A DNA stretch of 64,000 nt from Ruegeria atlantica (GTDB lineage Bacteria > Pseudomonadota > Alphaproteobacteria > Rhodobacterales > Rhodobacteraceae), in contig NZ_WQFE01000010.1 in the NCBI RefSeq assembly GCF_013033965.1, positions 124,001-188,000 on the forward strand, read 5' to 3'. The translations under genes and the position numbers were made by a program. Positions 8,729-18,301 of the stretch are shown here, in pieces. The notes under the pieces are model-generated. The model did not search any database and was not told the origin of the DNA. It saw only the letters and a program-made list of their open reading frames with translations. Numbering within the stretch: the stretch's first letter is position 1; every line of letters begins with the position of its first letter.

Positions 8729-9466
8729 TTAGCCGGGGTTTATCGGGTCTCCAAACGCATCCCGTGTCGGCGCGGCAAGCCCTTGAAACTCCAACCCGCG
8801 ATAGTCGGGCGCATTGGCAAATCGGGCGCCTTCGACGTGTTGGAATTCCAAAGTTGTGTAAGGGCGTTTCCAAAGCCATTCGCGATTTTCCACAGCCCAC
8901 AGGTCCAGGTTTGGCGGAACCTCGTCGGTGAACGCGTAAAAATGCAGATCAAAGCCGTATTGTCCGACGTCCTGCATCGACAGCAGGCGCATGCCCTGAG
9001 CGCGACAGAACGCATCCTCAGCTGTTATGTCCCCGGTTCGTAGAGTGATCTGACCGATGCAAGCCTTCGCAAACGGATCGCTCGGGTCTGCAGCGTTGGG
9101 CGGTCGGTTGCCTTCAAATTCGTGCTGAAGCAGCTCGATCACGAACCCTTCGGGATCCTTGAGGTGGCACATATACCCTATGTCCAGAAACTGTTTCGGA
9201 TCTGATACCTCAATACCCTTTTTGCGCAGGAAGGCTGCGGCCAGATCGACATCCGGTAAGGTGATGCCGATCTTCCAATAGCGTTGCCCTGTATCATGGG
9301 TGTAGCCACCGCCGCCGGGCATCAGCAGTAAATCGGCGTCCTGCCCCTGATAGCCGATGCGCAGGCACACCCCTTGCGATTGCACCGACATCCCAAGAAC
9401 GTCCGCATAAAAACTGCCCAATTGCTCAGGATCAGCGACGCGCAATCGCAAGCCAGACAGCCTCAT
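8729..9466 (-). CDS. VOC (glyoxalase-fold) family protein with two modules
   Basis: 245 residues. The first module starts LSGLRLRVADPEQLGSFYADVLGM with the DPEGFVIELLQHE metal-site strand near residue 110; the second module begins ACIGQITLRTGD and ends with DLWAVENREWLW. Such tandem VOC proteins act as dioxygenases, lyases or isomerases on small organic molecules; the substrate here is unknown. The start is the ATG at 9466, which shares ATGA with the enoyl-CoA hydratase stop; a GTG two codons upstream is the alternative. Last gene of a three-gene operon. Confidence 0.8.
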   Translation of the reverse strand: MRLSGLRLRVADPEQLGSFYADVLGMSVQSQGVCLRIGYQGQDADLLLMPGGGGYTHDTGQRYWKIGITLPDVDLAAAFLRKKGIEVSDPKQFLDIGYMCHLKDPEGFVIELLQHEFEGNRPPNAADPSDPFAKACIGQITLRTGDITAEDAFCRAQGMRLLSMQDVGQYGFDLHFYAFTDEVPPNLDLWAVENREWLWKRPYTTLEFQHVEGARFANAPDYRGLEFQGLAAPTRDAFGDPINPG

Positions 9467-10071
9467 CCGCACAACCCAGCGATACCTGCAGCGATGCTGG
9501 GATCGGCTGCGATGCTGTCAGCGACCAGATCTCGCGCCGTTTGCATCAGGTCATCCGGCGCCACCACCCGATCCACCAGACCAAAGGAATAAGCGTCATC
9601 CGCCGTGATCTTTTGCCCGGCCATCAGGATCATCTTTGTGCGCGATGGTCCGATCAGCGCCGACATGCGCACCGGATCGGACGGTTGCGGCAGAAAGCCC
9701 AGTTTCATCACAGGATAAAAAAACTTGGCAGACGGGACTGCAATTCGGATGTCACAGGCCAGCACCATACCGTTTGCCCCGCCGGCCAGAGTACCATTCA
9801 ACGCGGCGACCGTCAGACACGGCAAGGCCGCGATTGCGCCCGACAAACGCTCCCACACGTCTGACGTTGCAAGACCCGCACGCGCCTCATCCAGATCGGC
9901 ACCGGCGCTGAAAACCTTGCCTGCACCGGTCAGGATCAGGGCGCGCGCCTCGGAGGCGGCTTCGGCAATCTCGGCCAGTTCGGTAAGCATCGCCCCGGTC
10001 AGCGCGTTGGCCTTGCCCGGATTGTTCAGGGTGACGATCCACAAACCGTCTTCTTTGTTTAGTTCGATCAC
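9463..10071 (-). CDS. Enoyl-CoA hydratase/isomerase family protein
   Basis: 202 residues, shorter than the usual 255-260. The crotonase fold is clear: oxyanion-hole loop SAGADLDEARAG (about residues 55-66), the second oxyanion motif LAGGANGMVLACDIRIA, and KLGFLPQPSDP. Typical catalytic Glu positions of true hydratases are not evident, so it may be an isomerase or hydrolase. It lacks most of the C-terminal helical domain, which fits the short subfamily found in Rhodobacterales. Coupled by ATGA overlaps to the SDR gene upstream and the VOC gene downstream, suggesting one catabolic or detoxification pathway. Confidence 0.85.
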   Translation of the reverse strand: MIELNKEDGLWIVTLNNPGKANALTGAMLTELAEIAEAASEARALILTGAGKVFSAGADLDEARAGLATSDVWERLSGAIAALPCLTVAALNGTLAGGANGMVLACDIRIAVPSAKFFYPVMKLGFLPQPSDPVRMSALIGPSRTKMILMAGQKITADDAYSFGLVDRVVAPDDLMQTARDLVADSIAADPSIAAGIAGLCG

Positions 10072-10811
10072 GTCAGTCCAACTCTTTGCCGAATATCCTC
10101 ACGTCGCAGCGAAATCTCGGTTCCCAAAAATTCATTCGCATCCGCCGTGCACATCCATAACAGCGCCTTGGCCGGCCAGTCGGCAGGAATATGATCACTC
10201 CAGTCCAACTGGCTGACGGCGTTGATACCGCTGGCCTTGATGACCCGCTGCATTTCGGTCGCCACAGTTCCCGGTGAAAGGCCCATTGCGCGGATGCCAT
10301 GTAACGATTCCTCAAGATGTAGGCATTCCGTCAGCATCTTTGCACCGGCCTTGGATGCGCAATAATGGCTCCAGGCCTCAACCGGGTTCGAAGCCGCGCC
10401 AGATGATACAGTCAACACAGTGCCACCGCCCGCCGCTCGCATGATGGGCAACACCGCACGCATTCCGTAGAACACTCCCTTGAGGTTGATATCGATCGCC
10501 TTGTCCCACGCCGCAACATCCGCGTTCGAGAGATGGAAGATCGGATCAATGACGCCAGCATTCCCGATCAGAACATCCAACGCGCCAAACCTGTCGACGC
10601 AATCTGCAACGGCCTGTTCGACCTGCGCAAAATCGCTGACGTCACATTCCAGCGCGATTGCATTCTCGCCCAACGCAGAGGCCAATGCGGCGATCTGGTC
10701 GCGGCTACGTGCAACCAGCGCCACGTTCGCACCCGCTGCGGCAAAAACGCGCCCCGCCTCTGCTCCGATGCCACGGCTGGCCCCAGTTATCAGTACGGTT
10801 TTTCCCTGCAT
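10068..10811 (-). CDS. Short-chain dehydrogenase/reductase
   Basis: 247 residues. Classical SDR: cofactor motif TGASRGIG at residues 9-16, NAG at about residue 86, catalytic Ser in LTVSSGAAS and YCASK with the active Tyr and Lys. The Arg pattern after the second strand (ARSRDQ) favours NADP(H). The start at MQGKTVLITG (10811) has GGAAC seven bases upstream; the longer in-frame extension has no family match. First gene of the SDR-ECH-VOC operon, divergent from the DUF2125 gene across 138 bp that must hold both promoters. Confidence 0.9.
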   Translation of the reverse strand: MQGKTVLITGASRGIGAEAGRVFAAAGANVALVARSRDQIAALASALGENAIALECDVSDFAQVEQAVADCVDRFGALDVLIGNAGVIDPIFHLSNADVAAWDKAIDINLKGVFYGMRAVLPIMRAAGGGTVLTVSSGAASNPVEAWSHYCASKAGAKMLTECLHLEESLHGIRAMGLSPGTVATEMQRVIKASGINAVSQLDWSDHIPADWPAKALLWMCTADANEFLGTEISLRREDIRQRVGLT

Positions 10812-10949
10812 TTGGTTCCTATACCTCCAACGGTTTGAATTTGTGTGAATGCTTACCGCGCGAATGGGGAAAGGGTCCAGACCTTGCCCCTTGACGCCCG
10901 GCGTCACAAGCACGACGATGCCGGCAAAATTATCTAGAAGGGTACTGAA

Positions 10950-12473
10950 ATGTCCGTTTTCCTTCGCCGCAGCAGCGGCGCTATTTTGGCTTATACCGTT
11001 ATCACACAAGGCGCGCTTGCCGACCTGACCTCACAGGATGTCTGGAATGACTGGAAAACCTACCTGGGTCAGATGGGTTACACCGTTTCGGGTGATGAAA
11101 CTGTCGCGGGTGCTGTCACGACAATTGCCAACATGGCCTTTTCGATGGACTTGCCCGAGGAAGACGTAAACTTCCAGATGGTTGTTCCCGAAATGACCCT
11201 GACGGAAAATGGCGATGGTACGGTCAGCATTGGTTTCCCCGAGAGTTTCCCGATGACCGTCTCCGGCGAGGGTGATGGTGAAAAGTTTTCGGTCAACATC
11301 GATTATTCGCAGAGCGGGATGACCATGGTCGTTTCGGGCTCTAAGGATGACATGACCTATGACTATTCTGCTGACGCGATTGGCATCAAGCTGGACGGAG
11401 TGACTGTAGACGGCGAAACGATGCCGGCTGACGCGTTGGCCGTGGATGTGGGCTTGACGGATCTGGCTGGTAGTTCGCGGATGAAAATCGGCGAAAACCG
11501 AGACATCGATCAGTCGTTCACCGCAGGCGATATGACCTATGATCTGGCGTTTCAGGACCCCGATAGCGGCGACACGGCCAAAGTTGATGGCTCGATGAGT
11601 CAGCTGGCGTTTGAAGGCACAAACGTGATCCCGTCTGAATTCGATATCTCGGACCCGCAGGCTTTCTATAAGGCCGGCTTCTCATTCTCAGGACTGTTCA
11701 CCTATGGGTCTGGTCAGACTGCCATGGCAGGCACCAGCGAAGGTGAGGATTTCTCGGTCGGAAGCGAATCCAAGGGTGGCAAATTTGGTGCCAGCATCGA
11801 CGCCGAACGTCTGGCTTATGACATTGAGCAGAACAGCGCGAAAGTGGCGGTGACGACGGCTGACCTGCCCTTCCCGATCGAAATCGCAATGGAAAATGCC
11901 GGGTTCAAGTTCGAGATCCCGGTGCAGGAATCCGAGGAAATCCAACCGTTTGGCTTTGCGATGAACCTGACGGATTTCACCATGTCCGATATCCTGTGGA
12001 GCATGTTCGACCCTGCCGGCGCCCTGCCACGCGATCCGGCGACGATTGCGTTGGACACCACCGGAACCGCCAAGGTGCTGATGAACATCTTTGACCCGAC
12101 CTCTGTCGAGGAACTGGATACATCTGGCTTAGCGCCGGGCGAACTGCACTCGCTTAAAATCAACGAGCTGCTTGTGTCTCTGGTCGGGGCCAAGCTGACC
12201 GGTGAGGGCGATTTCACCTTCGACAACTCCAATACTTCGGAATTCGACGGCATGCCCGCGCCGACCGGTGTTGCCAAGCTGAAGCTGGTGGGTGCCAACG
12301 CTCTGATCGACAAGCTGATCGGGATGGGTCTGGTTTCAGACAGCGACGCGATGGGCGCGCGGATGATGATGGGTCTGATGGCCGTACCTGGTGAGGAGCC
12401 CGACACGTTGAATTCGGAAATCGAGTTTACTTCGGACGGCCAGATCCTGGCGAACGGCCAACGTATCAAGTGA
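10950..12473 (+). CDS. DUF2125 domain-containing secreted protein
   Basis: 507 residues. N-terminal signal sequence (LRRSSGAILAYTVITQGALA, cleaved near residue 25), then an acidic, Asp/Gly/Met-rich extended body with alternating hydrophobic beta-strand patterns over most of the length, characteristic of the alphaproteobacterial DUF2125 family. No catalytic motif is visible. The beta-rich pattern resembles that of proteins that bind or carry lipids in the periplasm, but that is only an inference. It is followed by a hairpin at 12480-12504, and so probably monocistronic. Confidence 0.8.
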   Translation: MSVFLRRSSGAILAYTVITQGALADLTSQDVWNDWKTYLGQMGYTVSGDETVAGAVTTIANMAFSMDLPEEDVNFQMVVPEMTLTENGDGTVSIGFPESFPMTVSGEGDGEKFSVNIDYSQSGMTMVVSGSKDDMTYDYSADAIGIKLDGVTVDGETMPADALAVDVGLTDLAGSSRMKIGENRDIDQSFTAGDMTYDLAFQDPDSGDTAKVDGSMSQLAFEGTNVIPSEFDISDPQAFYKAGFSFSGLFTYGSGQTAMAGTSEGEDFSVGSESKGGKFGASIDAERLAYDIEQNSAKVAVTTADLPFPIEIAMENAGFKFEIPVQESEEIQPFGFAMNLTDFTMSDILWSMFDPAGALPRDPATIALDTTGTAKVLMNIFDPTSVEELDTSGLAPGELHSLKINELLVSLVGAKLTGEGDFTFDNSNTSEFDGMPAPTGVAKLKLVGANALIDKLIGMGLVSDSDAMGARMMMGLMAVPGEEPDTLNSEIEFTSDGQILANGQRIK

Positions 12474-12479
12474 CTTTTC

Positions 12480-12504
12480 GGGAAGGCGGCATAGCTGCCT
12501 TCCC
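12480..12504 (+). terminator. Hairpin after the DUF2125 gene
   Basis: Arms GGGAAGGC (12480-12487) and GCCTTCCC (12497-12504) can extend inward to about 11 pairs including one G-U. No T-tract follows, so it may be a weak or Rho-assisted terminator, or an mRNA 3' stabiliser. Confidence 0.45.
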
Positions 12505-12648
12505 AAACCCGCGCTTGCTGCAAATTCCGGCACCGGGCAGATCAAACCGATCATCCTTTCAACACAGATTGCTCAACCTAAAATAGCTGCAGGCCTTGCG
12601 AGACCGGCAGTCCAAGGCTAGGTCGAATGCACACAGACCGGAGGCCTC

Positions 12649-13995
12649 ATGACCCGAACACCCGAAGAAATCAGCCATGACCTGCTGGACGCGGCCCGCA
12701 AGGCCGGGGCCGAAGCGGCGGATGCAATCGTTCTGGATGGCTCTTCGGTATCCGTTGAGGTCCGCAATGGCGCGTTGGAAAACGCCGAACGATCCGAAGG
12801 TGCCGATCTGGGGTTGCGTGTGTTTCTGGGCAAGCGGCAGGCAATCGTTTCAAGTTCTGACAGCCGACCCGAAACACTGAAGGCGATGGCCGAGCGAGCA
12901 GTGGCCATGGCAAGCGAAGCGCCGGAAGATCCCTTTACCGGGCTGGCCACGCCCGACCAGCTTGCAAAAGACTGGGATATCGCGGCGCTGGAACAATTTG
13001 ACCCGACGCCCGAGCCATCGGCCGAGGCGCTGATGCAGGATGCTCTGACCGCCGAAGCCGCTGCTTTGGCGGTGAAGGGCGTATCGCAAGTTTCGGATGC
13101 CGCCGCCGCTTATGGCACCCATCGCGTGCATCTGGCTGCCACAAATGGCTTTTCCGGGGGATATTCCCGCAGCAGCCGCTCGACCTCCTGCGTGGCCATC
13201 TCGGGTGAAGGCACGGGGATGGAGCGGGATTACGATGGTGACAGCCGTACGTTCCAAAGTGACCTGCGCAGCCCTGCCGAGATTGGCTGCACGGCAGGCG
13301 AACGCGCCGTTGCGCTGATTGGGGCACAAAAGCCCGCGACAGGTACATTCCCGGTTCTGTTTGACGAGCGGATCTCATCTTCGCTGATCGGTCATTTGCT
13401 GGCCGCCAGCAACGGCGCAGCAATTGCGCGTGGCGCGTCATGGCTGAAGGACAATCTGGGTGAGCAGGTGCTGCCCGAACACCTGTCACTGATCGAAGAT
13501 CCTCATCGCCCGCGCATCTCGGGTTCGCGCCCGTTTGACGCCGAAGGTTTGCCGACACAACAAAGGGCAATCATTGAAGACGGGGTTCTAACCGGGTGGA
13601 CGCTGGATTTGTCCAGCGCGCGAAAACTGGGCATGAACTCAACCGGTAATGCGGCCCGCGGCGTGTCGGGTCCTCCGTCACCAAGCAACTGGAACCTCAG
13701 CCTGACCCCGGGCACGCACAGCCGGGACGACTTGCTTCGTGACATGGGAACCGGCCTGTTGGTAACTTCGATGATTGGTTCGACGATCAACCCCAATACG
13801 GGCGACTACTCACGCGGAGCGTCAGGCTTTTGGGTCGAAAACGGAGAGATCACCTATCCGGTCAACGAATGCACGATCGCAGGCAATCTGCGTGACATGC
13901 TGAAACGGATTATACCGGCAAATGACGCACGCACGTATTTGTCCCGTGTGGTGCCATCGATCCTGATCGAAGGAATGACACTTGCCGGCAACTGA
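12649..13995 (+). CDS. pmbA: TldE/PmbA family protease subunit
   Basis: 448 residues, the normal length. PmbA (TldE) partners TldD in a heterodimeric metalloprotease that degrades unfolded peptides and processes some ribosomal peptides; the E subunit lacks the zinc ligands. Matching features are the N-terminal LLDAARKAGAEAADA helix, the SRSTSCVAISGEGTGMERDYD segment and the C-terminal NPNTGDYSRGASGFWVENGEIT block shared by this family. No HExxxH motif is present, as expected for the E subunit. First of a tightly overlapping set with IMPase, waaA and lpxK. Confidence 0.92.
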   Translation: MTRTPEEISHDLLDAARKAGAEAADAIVLDGSSVSVEVRNGALENAERSEGADLGLRVFLGKRQAIVSSSDSRPETLKAMAERAVAMASEAPEDPFTGLATPDQLAKDWDIAALEQFDPTPEPSAEALMQDALTAEAAALAVKGVSQVSDAAAAYGTHRVHLAATNGFSGGYSRSSRSTSCVAISGEGTGMERDYDGDSRTFQSDLRSPAEIGCTAGERAVALIGAQKPATGTFPVLFDERISSSLIGHLLAASNGAAIARGASWLKDNLGEQVLPEHLSLIEDPHRPRISGSRPFDAEGLPTQQRAIIEDGVLTGWTLDLSSARKLGMNSTGNAARGVSGPPSPSNWNLSLTPGTHSRDDLLRDMGTGLLVTSMIGSTINPNTGDYSRGASGFWVENGEITYPVNECTIAGNLRDMLKRIIPANDARTYLSRVVPSILIEGMTLAGN

Positions 13996-14782
13996 CCTGC
14001 AACTGCTGATTGACGCCGCATTAGAGGCCGGAAAGATCGCCACACGGTTTTCGGGGACCACGGCGCAACGCTGGGACAAACCCGACGGTGCCGGCCCCGT
14101 GACCGAAGCTGATCTGGCCGTTAACGCCATGCTCGAGCAAATGCTGCCTGCGGCGCGTCCGGGGTATGGCTGGCTTAGCGAGGAAACCGAGGATTCAGCC
14201 GACCGACTGTCGAAAGACCACGTTTTCATCATTGATCCGATTGACGGCACCCGCAGCTTTGCCGAAGGATCGCGGACTTGGGCGCATTCTCTTGCTATCG
14301 CCGAGCAGGGCGAGGTCAAGGCGGCCGTGATTTACCTGCCGTTGCGCGACCTGCTCTATGCGGCGGCCATAGATCAAGGTGCCACACTGAACGGAGAAAC
14401 GATCCAAGTCAGCGAACGCGGCGTGCTGGACAGCGCCGAGGTTCTGGCCGCGAAACCAAACCTGCAGCCTCGGCACTGGCGTCAGGGGCAGGTGCCCGAG
14501 TTCAAACGGAATTACAGGCCATCGCTGGCCTATCGTATGGCCCTTGTCGCGCAGGGACGATTTGACGGGATGATGACGCTTAGGCCCAGTTGGGAATGGG
14601 ACATCGCCGCCGGTGATCTGATCATTCGCGAAGCCAGTGGCATGTGTTCGGACCGAGCTGGGCAGCCCCTGCGGTTCAACAACGCACATCCACGTTTGAA
14701 CGGTGTGATTGCTGCGGGTTCAGGTGTTTTTGGTCTACTGTCGGAACAACTCGAACCGGAAAGCCCTGGAATCGCACCATGA
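13982..14782 (+). CDS. Inositol monophosphatase family protein (possibly CysQ-like)
   Basis: 266 residues with a TTG start; a stop codon lies two codons upstream in this frame, so no longer start exists, and AAGGA precedes the TTG at good spacing. The lithium-sensitive Mg-dependent phosphatase motifs are intact: GPVTEADLAVN, EE at about residues 62-63, DPIDGTRSF near residue 81 and WEWDIAAGDLI near 200. Substrates in this family include inositol phosphate, fructose bisphosphate and PAP. The position between pmbA and waaA is common in Rhodobacterales and does not settle the substrate. Confidence 0.88.
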   Translation: MPATDLQLLIDAALEAGKIATRFSGTTAQRWDKPDGAGPVTEADLAVNAMLEQMLPAARPGYGWLSEETEDSADRLSKDHVFIIDPIDGTRSFAEGSRTWAHSLAIAEQGEVKAAVIYLPLRDLLYAAAIDQGATLNGETIQVSERGVLDSAEVLAAKPNLQPRHWRQGQVPEFKRNYRPSLAYRMALVAQGRFDGMMTLRPSWEWDIAAGDLIIREASGMCSDRAGQPLRFNNAHPRLNGVIAAGSGVFGLLSEQLEPESPGIAP

Positions 14783-16014
14783 GCAAGCCCCGCTCATTAA
14801 GCCTTGCCGCCTATCGCGTGCTGTCCTGGGGTATGCAGAATACCGCCAGCAACGGCGATGTTGCGCGCCCCGAAGGTGAGGTTTTGTGGCTGCACATCAG
14901 TGCGTGGGAACGACACCGCGCCATTGTCGATTTTTGCCAGCGGCTGCAGCAAGCCCGGCCAAACCTGTCCGTGGTACTGACCGCGCCGCCCAATGCCGAT
15001 CTGACCCGCTGGGCCAGCAGCGGATACCCTCTGGTTAACCTGCCCACCGAACAAACCGGTGCCGCCCGCGCGTTTCTGGACCATTGGCGGCCGGACATCG
15101 GAATTTGGGTTGGCGGCGGCCTGATGCCCAACGTGATCACGCGCGCCGAAGAACGCGGGATTCCCCTGATGCTGATCGAAGCGCAGGCGGACGTGAAAAT
15201 CGCACGGGGCGGCCGTTGGCTGCCTGACATCACCCGATACACGATTGACTGTTTTCAGACGATCTTGTGCACGTCACCTGAAATCGCTCGTCAAATTCGG
15301 CGACTTGGCATCTCTTCGAACAAGGTGAAAGAGGCTCCACCCCTTCACGTCAGCCCAAACCCGCGCCCCTGGCCCGAGGATGAACTGATCGAAGTGAATC
15401 ATGCGCTGTCTGGCCGCCCTGTCTGGTTGGCGGCATGGGTTCAGGACAAGGAGTTCATTTCAGTCCTTAGCGCCCATAGACAGGCAATGCGCATGCTGCC
15501 GCGTCTGGCTTTGGTCCTGCACGTGGCCGACATTACCGAAGCCGGACCGTTGCATCGGCGGCTTGAGGCGATGGACCTGCGCTGCACCAACTGGGACGAA
15601 AGCGGGACGGTCGAGGACATGACTCAGGTAATCTTGTCCGCCGTGCCCGAGGATCTGGGTCTTTGGCAGCGGGTATCGCCCGTGACCTTCATGGGCAGCT
15701 CTCTGGAGCGTGGTGCCGGAGGAACGGATCCACTTATCGCCACGGCGCTGGGCTCTGCCGTGATACACGGCCCATTTGTGCACAGCCAACAGCAGCTATA
15801 CGATCAACTCGACCGCGCGGGGGCCGCACGCACCGTCAGATCCGCCACCGAGCTGGGTGACGCGGTGGTCGAGCTGCTGGCACCGGATCAGGCCGCCAAT
15901 ATGGCGCTGGCCGGATGGGAAATCGTAACCGAGGGTGCCCCGCAAGCGGATCACCTGATCGATCTGATACAGGACTATCTGGACCAGCGGAGTGCAGACG
16001 ATGCGAGCACCTGA
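14779..16014 (+). CDS. waaA: 3-deoxy-D-manno-octulosonic acid (Kdo) transferase
   Basis: 411 residues from the ATG at 14779, which shares ATGA with the preceding stop. GT30-type GT-B glycosyltransferase that adds Kdo to lipid IVA. The acceptor-side acidic residue is kept in [12 protein letters not shown] (canonical SVGE), and the donor domain contains [25 protein letters not shown], corresponding to the usual GG-x-NPLEPAA segment. The sequence is divergent: the N-terminal membrane anchor is weak and the canonical RGE/NPLE wording is changed. The lpxK gene directly downstream strongly supports the assignment. Confidence 0.85.
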   Translation: MSKPRSLSLAAYRVLSWGMQNTASNGDVARPEGEVLWLHISAWERHRAIVDFCQRLQQARPNLSVVLTAPPNADLTRWASSGYPLVNLPTEQTGAARAFLDHWRPDIGIWVGGGLMPNVITRAEERGIPLMLIEAQADVKIARGGRWLPDITRYTIDCFQTILCTSPEIARQIRRLGISSNKVKEAPPLHVSPNPRPWPEDELIEVNHALSGRPVWLAAWVQDKEFISVLSAHRQAMRMLPRLALVLHVADITEAGPLHRRLEAMDLRCTNWDESGTVEDMTQVILSAVPEDLGLWQRVSPVTFMGSSLERGAGGTDPLIATALGSAVIHGPFVHSQQQLYDQLDRAGAARTVRSATELGDAVVELLAPDQAANMALAGWEIVTEGAPQADHLIDLIQDYLDQRSADDAST

Positions 16015-17002
16015 TTTCTGGAATACCGCACCAGATCAACTGGATCTGCGCGCACGGCTATTGGCACCGCTTGGTCGGATCTATGCCGGCGCCACGGCCC
16101 GCCGGGTTGCGTCGGGTTCTGGTATGAAGCCGGGGATCCCAGTTATTTGCATCGGAAATCTGAACGCGGGCGGCACCGGCAAGACCCCAACCGTGATCTG
16201 GATGATCGAGCAATTGCGCGATGCATGGCACGAGACGCATGTGGTTACTCGCGGCCATGGTGGCTCGCTTGAAGGGCCTGTGCGTGTAGACCCCGGCAAG
16301 CATACTTCAGCGCAGTTGGGGGATGAGCCCCTGCTGCTGGCCGCCTTTGCCGATGTCTGGGTCGCCAAGGACCGCGCCGCTGGCGCTAAGGCGGCTGCGG
16401 ACGCCGGGGCAACGGTCATCGTTCTGGATGACGGGTTTCAGAACCCCTCAGTTGCCAAGGATTTCTCGGTCATTGTCGTAGACGCGGCGCGAGGGTTCGG
16501 AAATGGTCTGTGCCTGCCGGCTGGTCCCCTACGGGAGCCGGTGGAAATCGGGTTACATCGTGCTGATCTGGTATTGTCCCTCGGCGACGCTGATGCCCAA
16601 ACCGAATTCGCTGATCGATGGGGGCAGAAACTGACCACACCCCATGCGACCGGTGCGGTTGAGCCGCTGCAAACAGGCATGGATTGGAGCGATACTCAAG
16701 TTCTTGCCTTTGCGGGAATCGGCCACCCTGAAAAGTTCTTTGCCACTCTGCGCCAACAAGGCGCGACCTTGCTGCGGGCCGAGGCGCTTGACGATCATCA
16801 GCCGCTTACACCTGCTCTGATGACCCGTCTGGAAAACGAAGCGCGCTTGCTGGGCGCGCAAATGGTGACCACGGAAAAAGACGCCGTCCGCCTGCCTGCT
16901 GCGTTTCGCAGCAAGGTCATCACTCTTCCGGTTCGTCTGAAAATAGATGAGGCGGACAAGGTGAAGCAGATGTTGCTGCAAATCGCCCCTTCGCCGAAAT
17001 AG
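16001..17002 (+). CDS. lpxK: Tetraacyldisaccharide 4'-kinase
   Basis: 333 residues. LpxK phosphorylates the 4' position of the lipid A disaccharide at the inner membrane. The P-loop-like [16 protein letters not shown] is near residues 49-64, the HGGS-containing [12 protein letters not shown] follows, and the signature [13 protein letters not shown] near residue 145 is diagnostic. The ATG at 16001 has GGAG nine bases upstream and is preferred to a GTG three codons earlier. It overlaps waaA by 14 bp, forming a Kdo/lipid A module. A hairpin directly follows the stop. Confidence 0.95.
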   Translation: MRAPDFWNTAPDQLDLRARLLAPLGRIYAGATARRVASGSGMKPGIPVICIGNLNAGGTGKTPTVIWMIEQLRDAWHETHVVTRGHGGSLEGPVRVDPGKHTSAQLGDEPLLLAAFADVWVAKDRAAGAKAAADAGATVIVLDDGFQNPSVAKDFSVIVVDAARGFGNGLCLPAGPLREPVEIGLHRADLVLSLGDADAQTEFADRWGQKLTTPHATGAVEPLQTGMDWSDTQVLAFAGIGHPEKFFATLRQQGATLLRAEALDDHQPLTPALMTRLENEARLLGAQMVTTEKDAVRLPAAFRSKVITLPVRLKIDEADKVKQMLLQIAPSPK

Positions 17003-17026
17003 GACCGGCCCTCGTCGAGCCGGTCC
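17002..17026. terminator. Hairpin between convergent lpxK and dsbA-like genes
   Basis: Arms GGACCGGC (17002-17009) and GCCGGTCC (17019-17026) with a nine-base loop. It lies between two convergent stops, and only a short T-containing tail (TATTTC) follows on the minus strand. Likely a shared bidirectional terminator of modest strength. Confidence 0.5.
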
Positions 17027-17036
17027 CAAACTGCAA

Positions 17037-17699
17037 TTAGCTGCCCAATTCGTCTTCGATCAGCTTCTTGAAGCCTTCGTAGGACTGATTTTCGACCGGC
17101 TTGCCATTCACGATGAAGGACGGGGTCGCCTGTATGCCGTCACGTTCGGCGTTTTCCTGATACCAGGCCACCAACGTCTGCGCCCGGGTGCCGTCCTGAA
17201 GGCAGGCTTCTAGCTGATCATTGTCGATACCGGCCAAACGTCCGATCTTGCGCAGCTCATCCACGATTTCTGCCGGGCCACCGGCTTTGGTCCATTCGGA
17301 CTGGCCTTCGTAGATCAGATCGGAGATGCCAAAGAACTTCTCGGGTCCGCCACAGCGGGCCACCATCGAGGCCCACAGCCCATAGCGGTCGAAGTAGACC
17401 TCGCGATAGATGAACTTCACTTTGCCAGTGTCGATGAAATCCTTCTTGAGCTGCTTATACGGCCCCGTGTGGAAATTCGCACAATGCGGGCAGGTGTAGG
17501 ATGCATACTCAATGATCTCGACCGGTGCGTCTTCGGCGCCCAGTGTCATCTCGACGATGGTGGACGTGTCCAGATCGGCCTCTTGCGCCTCGGCGCTGCT
17601 GATCAGCGGATAGGCGGGGTTGGAATTTGACAGCGACAGCCAATAACCGCCAGCGGCCACGGCGACAGCCGCACAAATTCCGGTTGCAATACGGCTCAT
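17037..17699 (-). CDS. DsbA family thiol-disulfide protein
   Basis: 220 residues. One N-terminal membrane or signal segment (residues 5-25), then a thioredoxin fold with the active site CPHC in EYASYTCPHCANFH (about residues 69-72) and the cis-Pro loop TPSFIVNG near residue 194. The DsbA-type helical insertion lies between. It acts in the periplasm as oxidase or reductase. Its gene lies 14 bp downstream of dciA on the same strand, forming a probable two-gene operon divergent from mutY. Confidence 0.9.
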   Translation of the reverse strand: MSRIATGICAAVAVAAGGYWLSLSNSNPAYPLISSAEAQEADLDTSTIVEMTLGAEDAPVEIIEYASYTCPHCANFHTGPYKQLKKDFIDTGKVKFIYREVYFDRYGLWASMVARCGGPEKFFGISDLIYEGQSEWTKAGGPAEIVDELRKIGRLAGIDNDQLEACLQDGTRAQTLVAWYQENAERDGIQATPSFIVNGKPVENQSYEGFKKLIEDELGS

Positions 17700-17713
17700 T
17701 TCTCAGCCCTTTC

Positions 17714-18220
17714 TCAGCGTTTTTGCTTGGATAAAACGTTACGGCCCAGACGTTCAAGGGCTGCGCGCAAGTCACCATCGTGAACATCCTGCGCAGCACG
17801 GTCTGCCTCGGCTGCAATTTCCGGTTCGATCTTGGGTTTCGCTTGTTTCGGCTTGTGGTCGAAACTGGCCTGCCCCTCGGCAAATCCTGTCGGAGCGGTC
17901 TGGGTGATGCGCACCCGGCTGATAGCGTTATAGCCATAAACCGCGTTCACCTTGCCGCGCAGTTGTTCCTTCTGCATCTCCAGCATCGGGGCCTGCGGTC
18001 CGGTGGTCAGAACCGTCAGCGTGGCACCGATCCCACCCTTGCCGTAACCGACATTTACAGGTCGCGCGATAGCGGCCATATCCTGTCCCACAATCTCGGA
18101 CCAATGGGTCAACAGACGTGATACGGCAAAGCCCCGGCTCTCACCGGCGCGCCTGATCTGGTCGTTCAGCAATGTCGCGGTGCGTTTGAACCCGCGGGTC
18201 GAAGAACGTCTGCGCTGCAT
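17714..18220 (-). CDS. dciA: DciA-like DUF721 protein (putative replicative helicase loader)
   Basis: 168 residues from MQRRRSSTRGF at 18220. The DUF721 domain spans roughly residues 20-110 (SRLLTHWSEIVGQDMAAIARPV, then strands and TPQ-type LEMQKEQLRGKVN), with a charged disordered tail. DciA proteins load or operate DnaB in bacteria lacking DnaC/DnaI; the KH-like fold is known for the family. Position next to mutY and a DsbA gene is conserved in Alphaproteobacteria. The longer in-frame reading upstream (47 residues) is rejected for lack of family similarity. Confidence 0.85.
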   Translation of the reverse strand: MQRRRSSTRGFKRTATLLNDQIRRAGESRGFAVSRLLTHWSEIVGQDMAAIARPVNVGYGKGGIGATLTVLTTGPQAPMLEMQKEQLRGKVNAVYGYNAISRVRITQTAPTGFAEGQASFDHKPKQAKPKIEPEIAAEADRAAQDVHDGDLRAALERLGRNVLSKQKR

Positions 18221-18301
18221 CTGGTTTCCAACTCCTGCGCTACTATTGTAAAGGGCAGGACAACGGGCGCCAGCGAAACCCGACAGGGAGATAGATAAAA
18301 C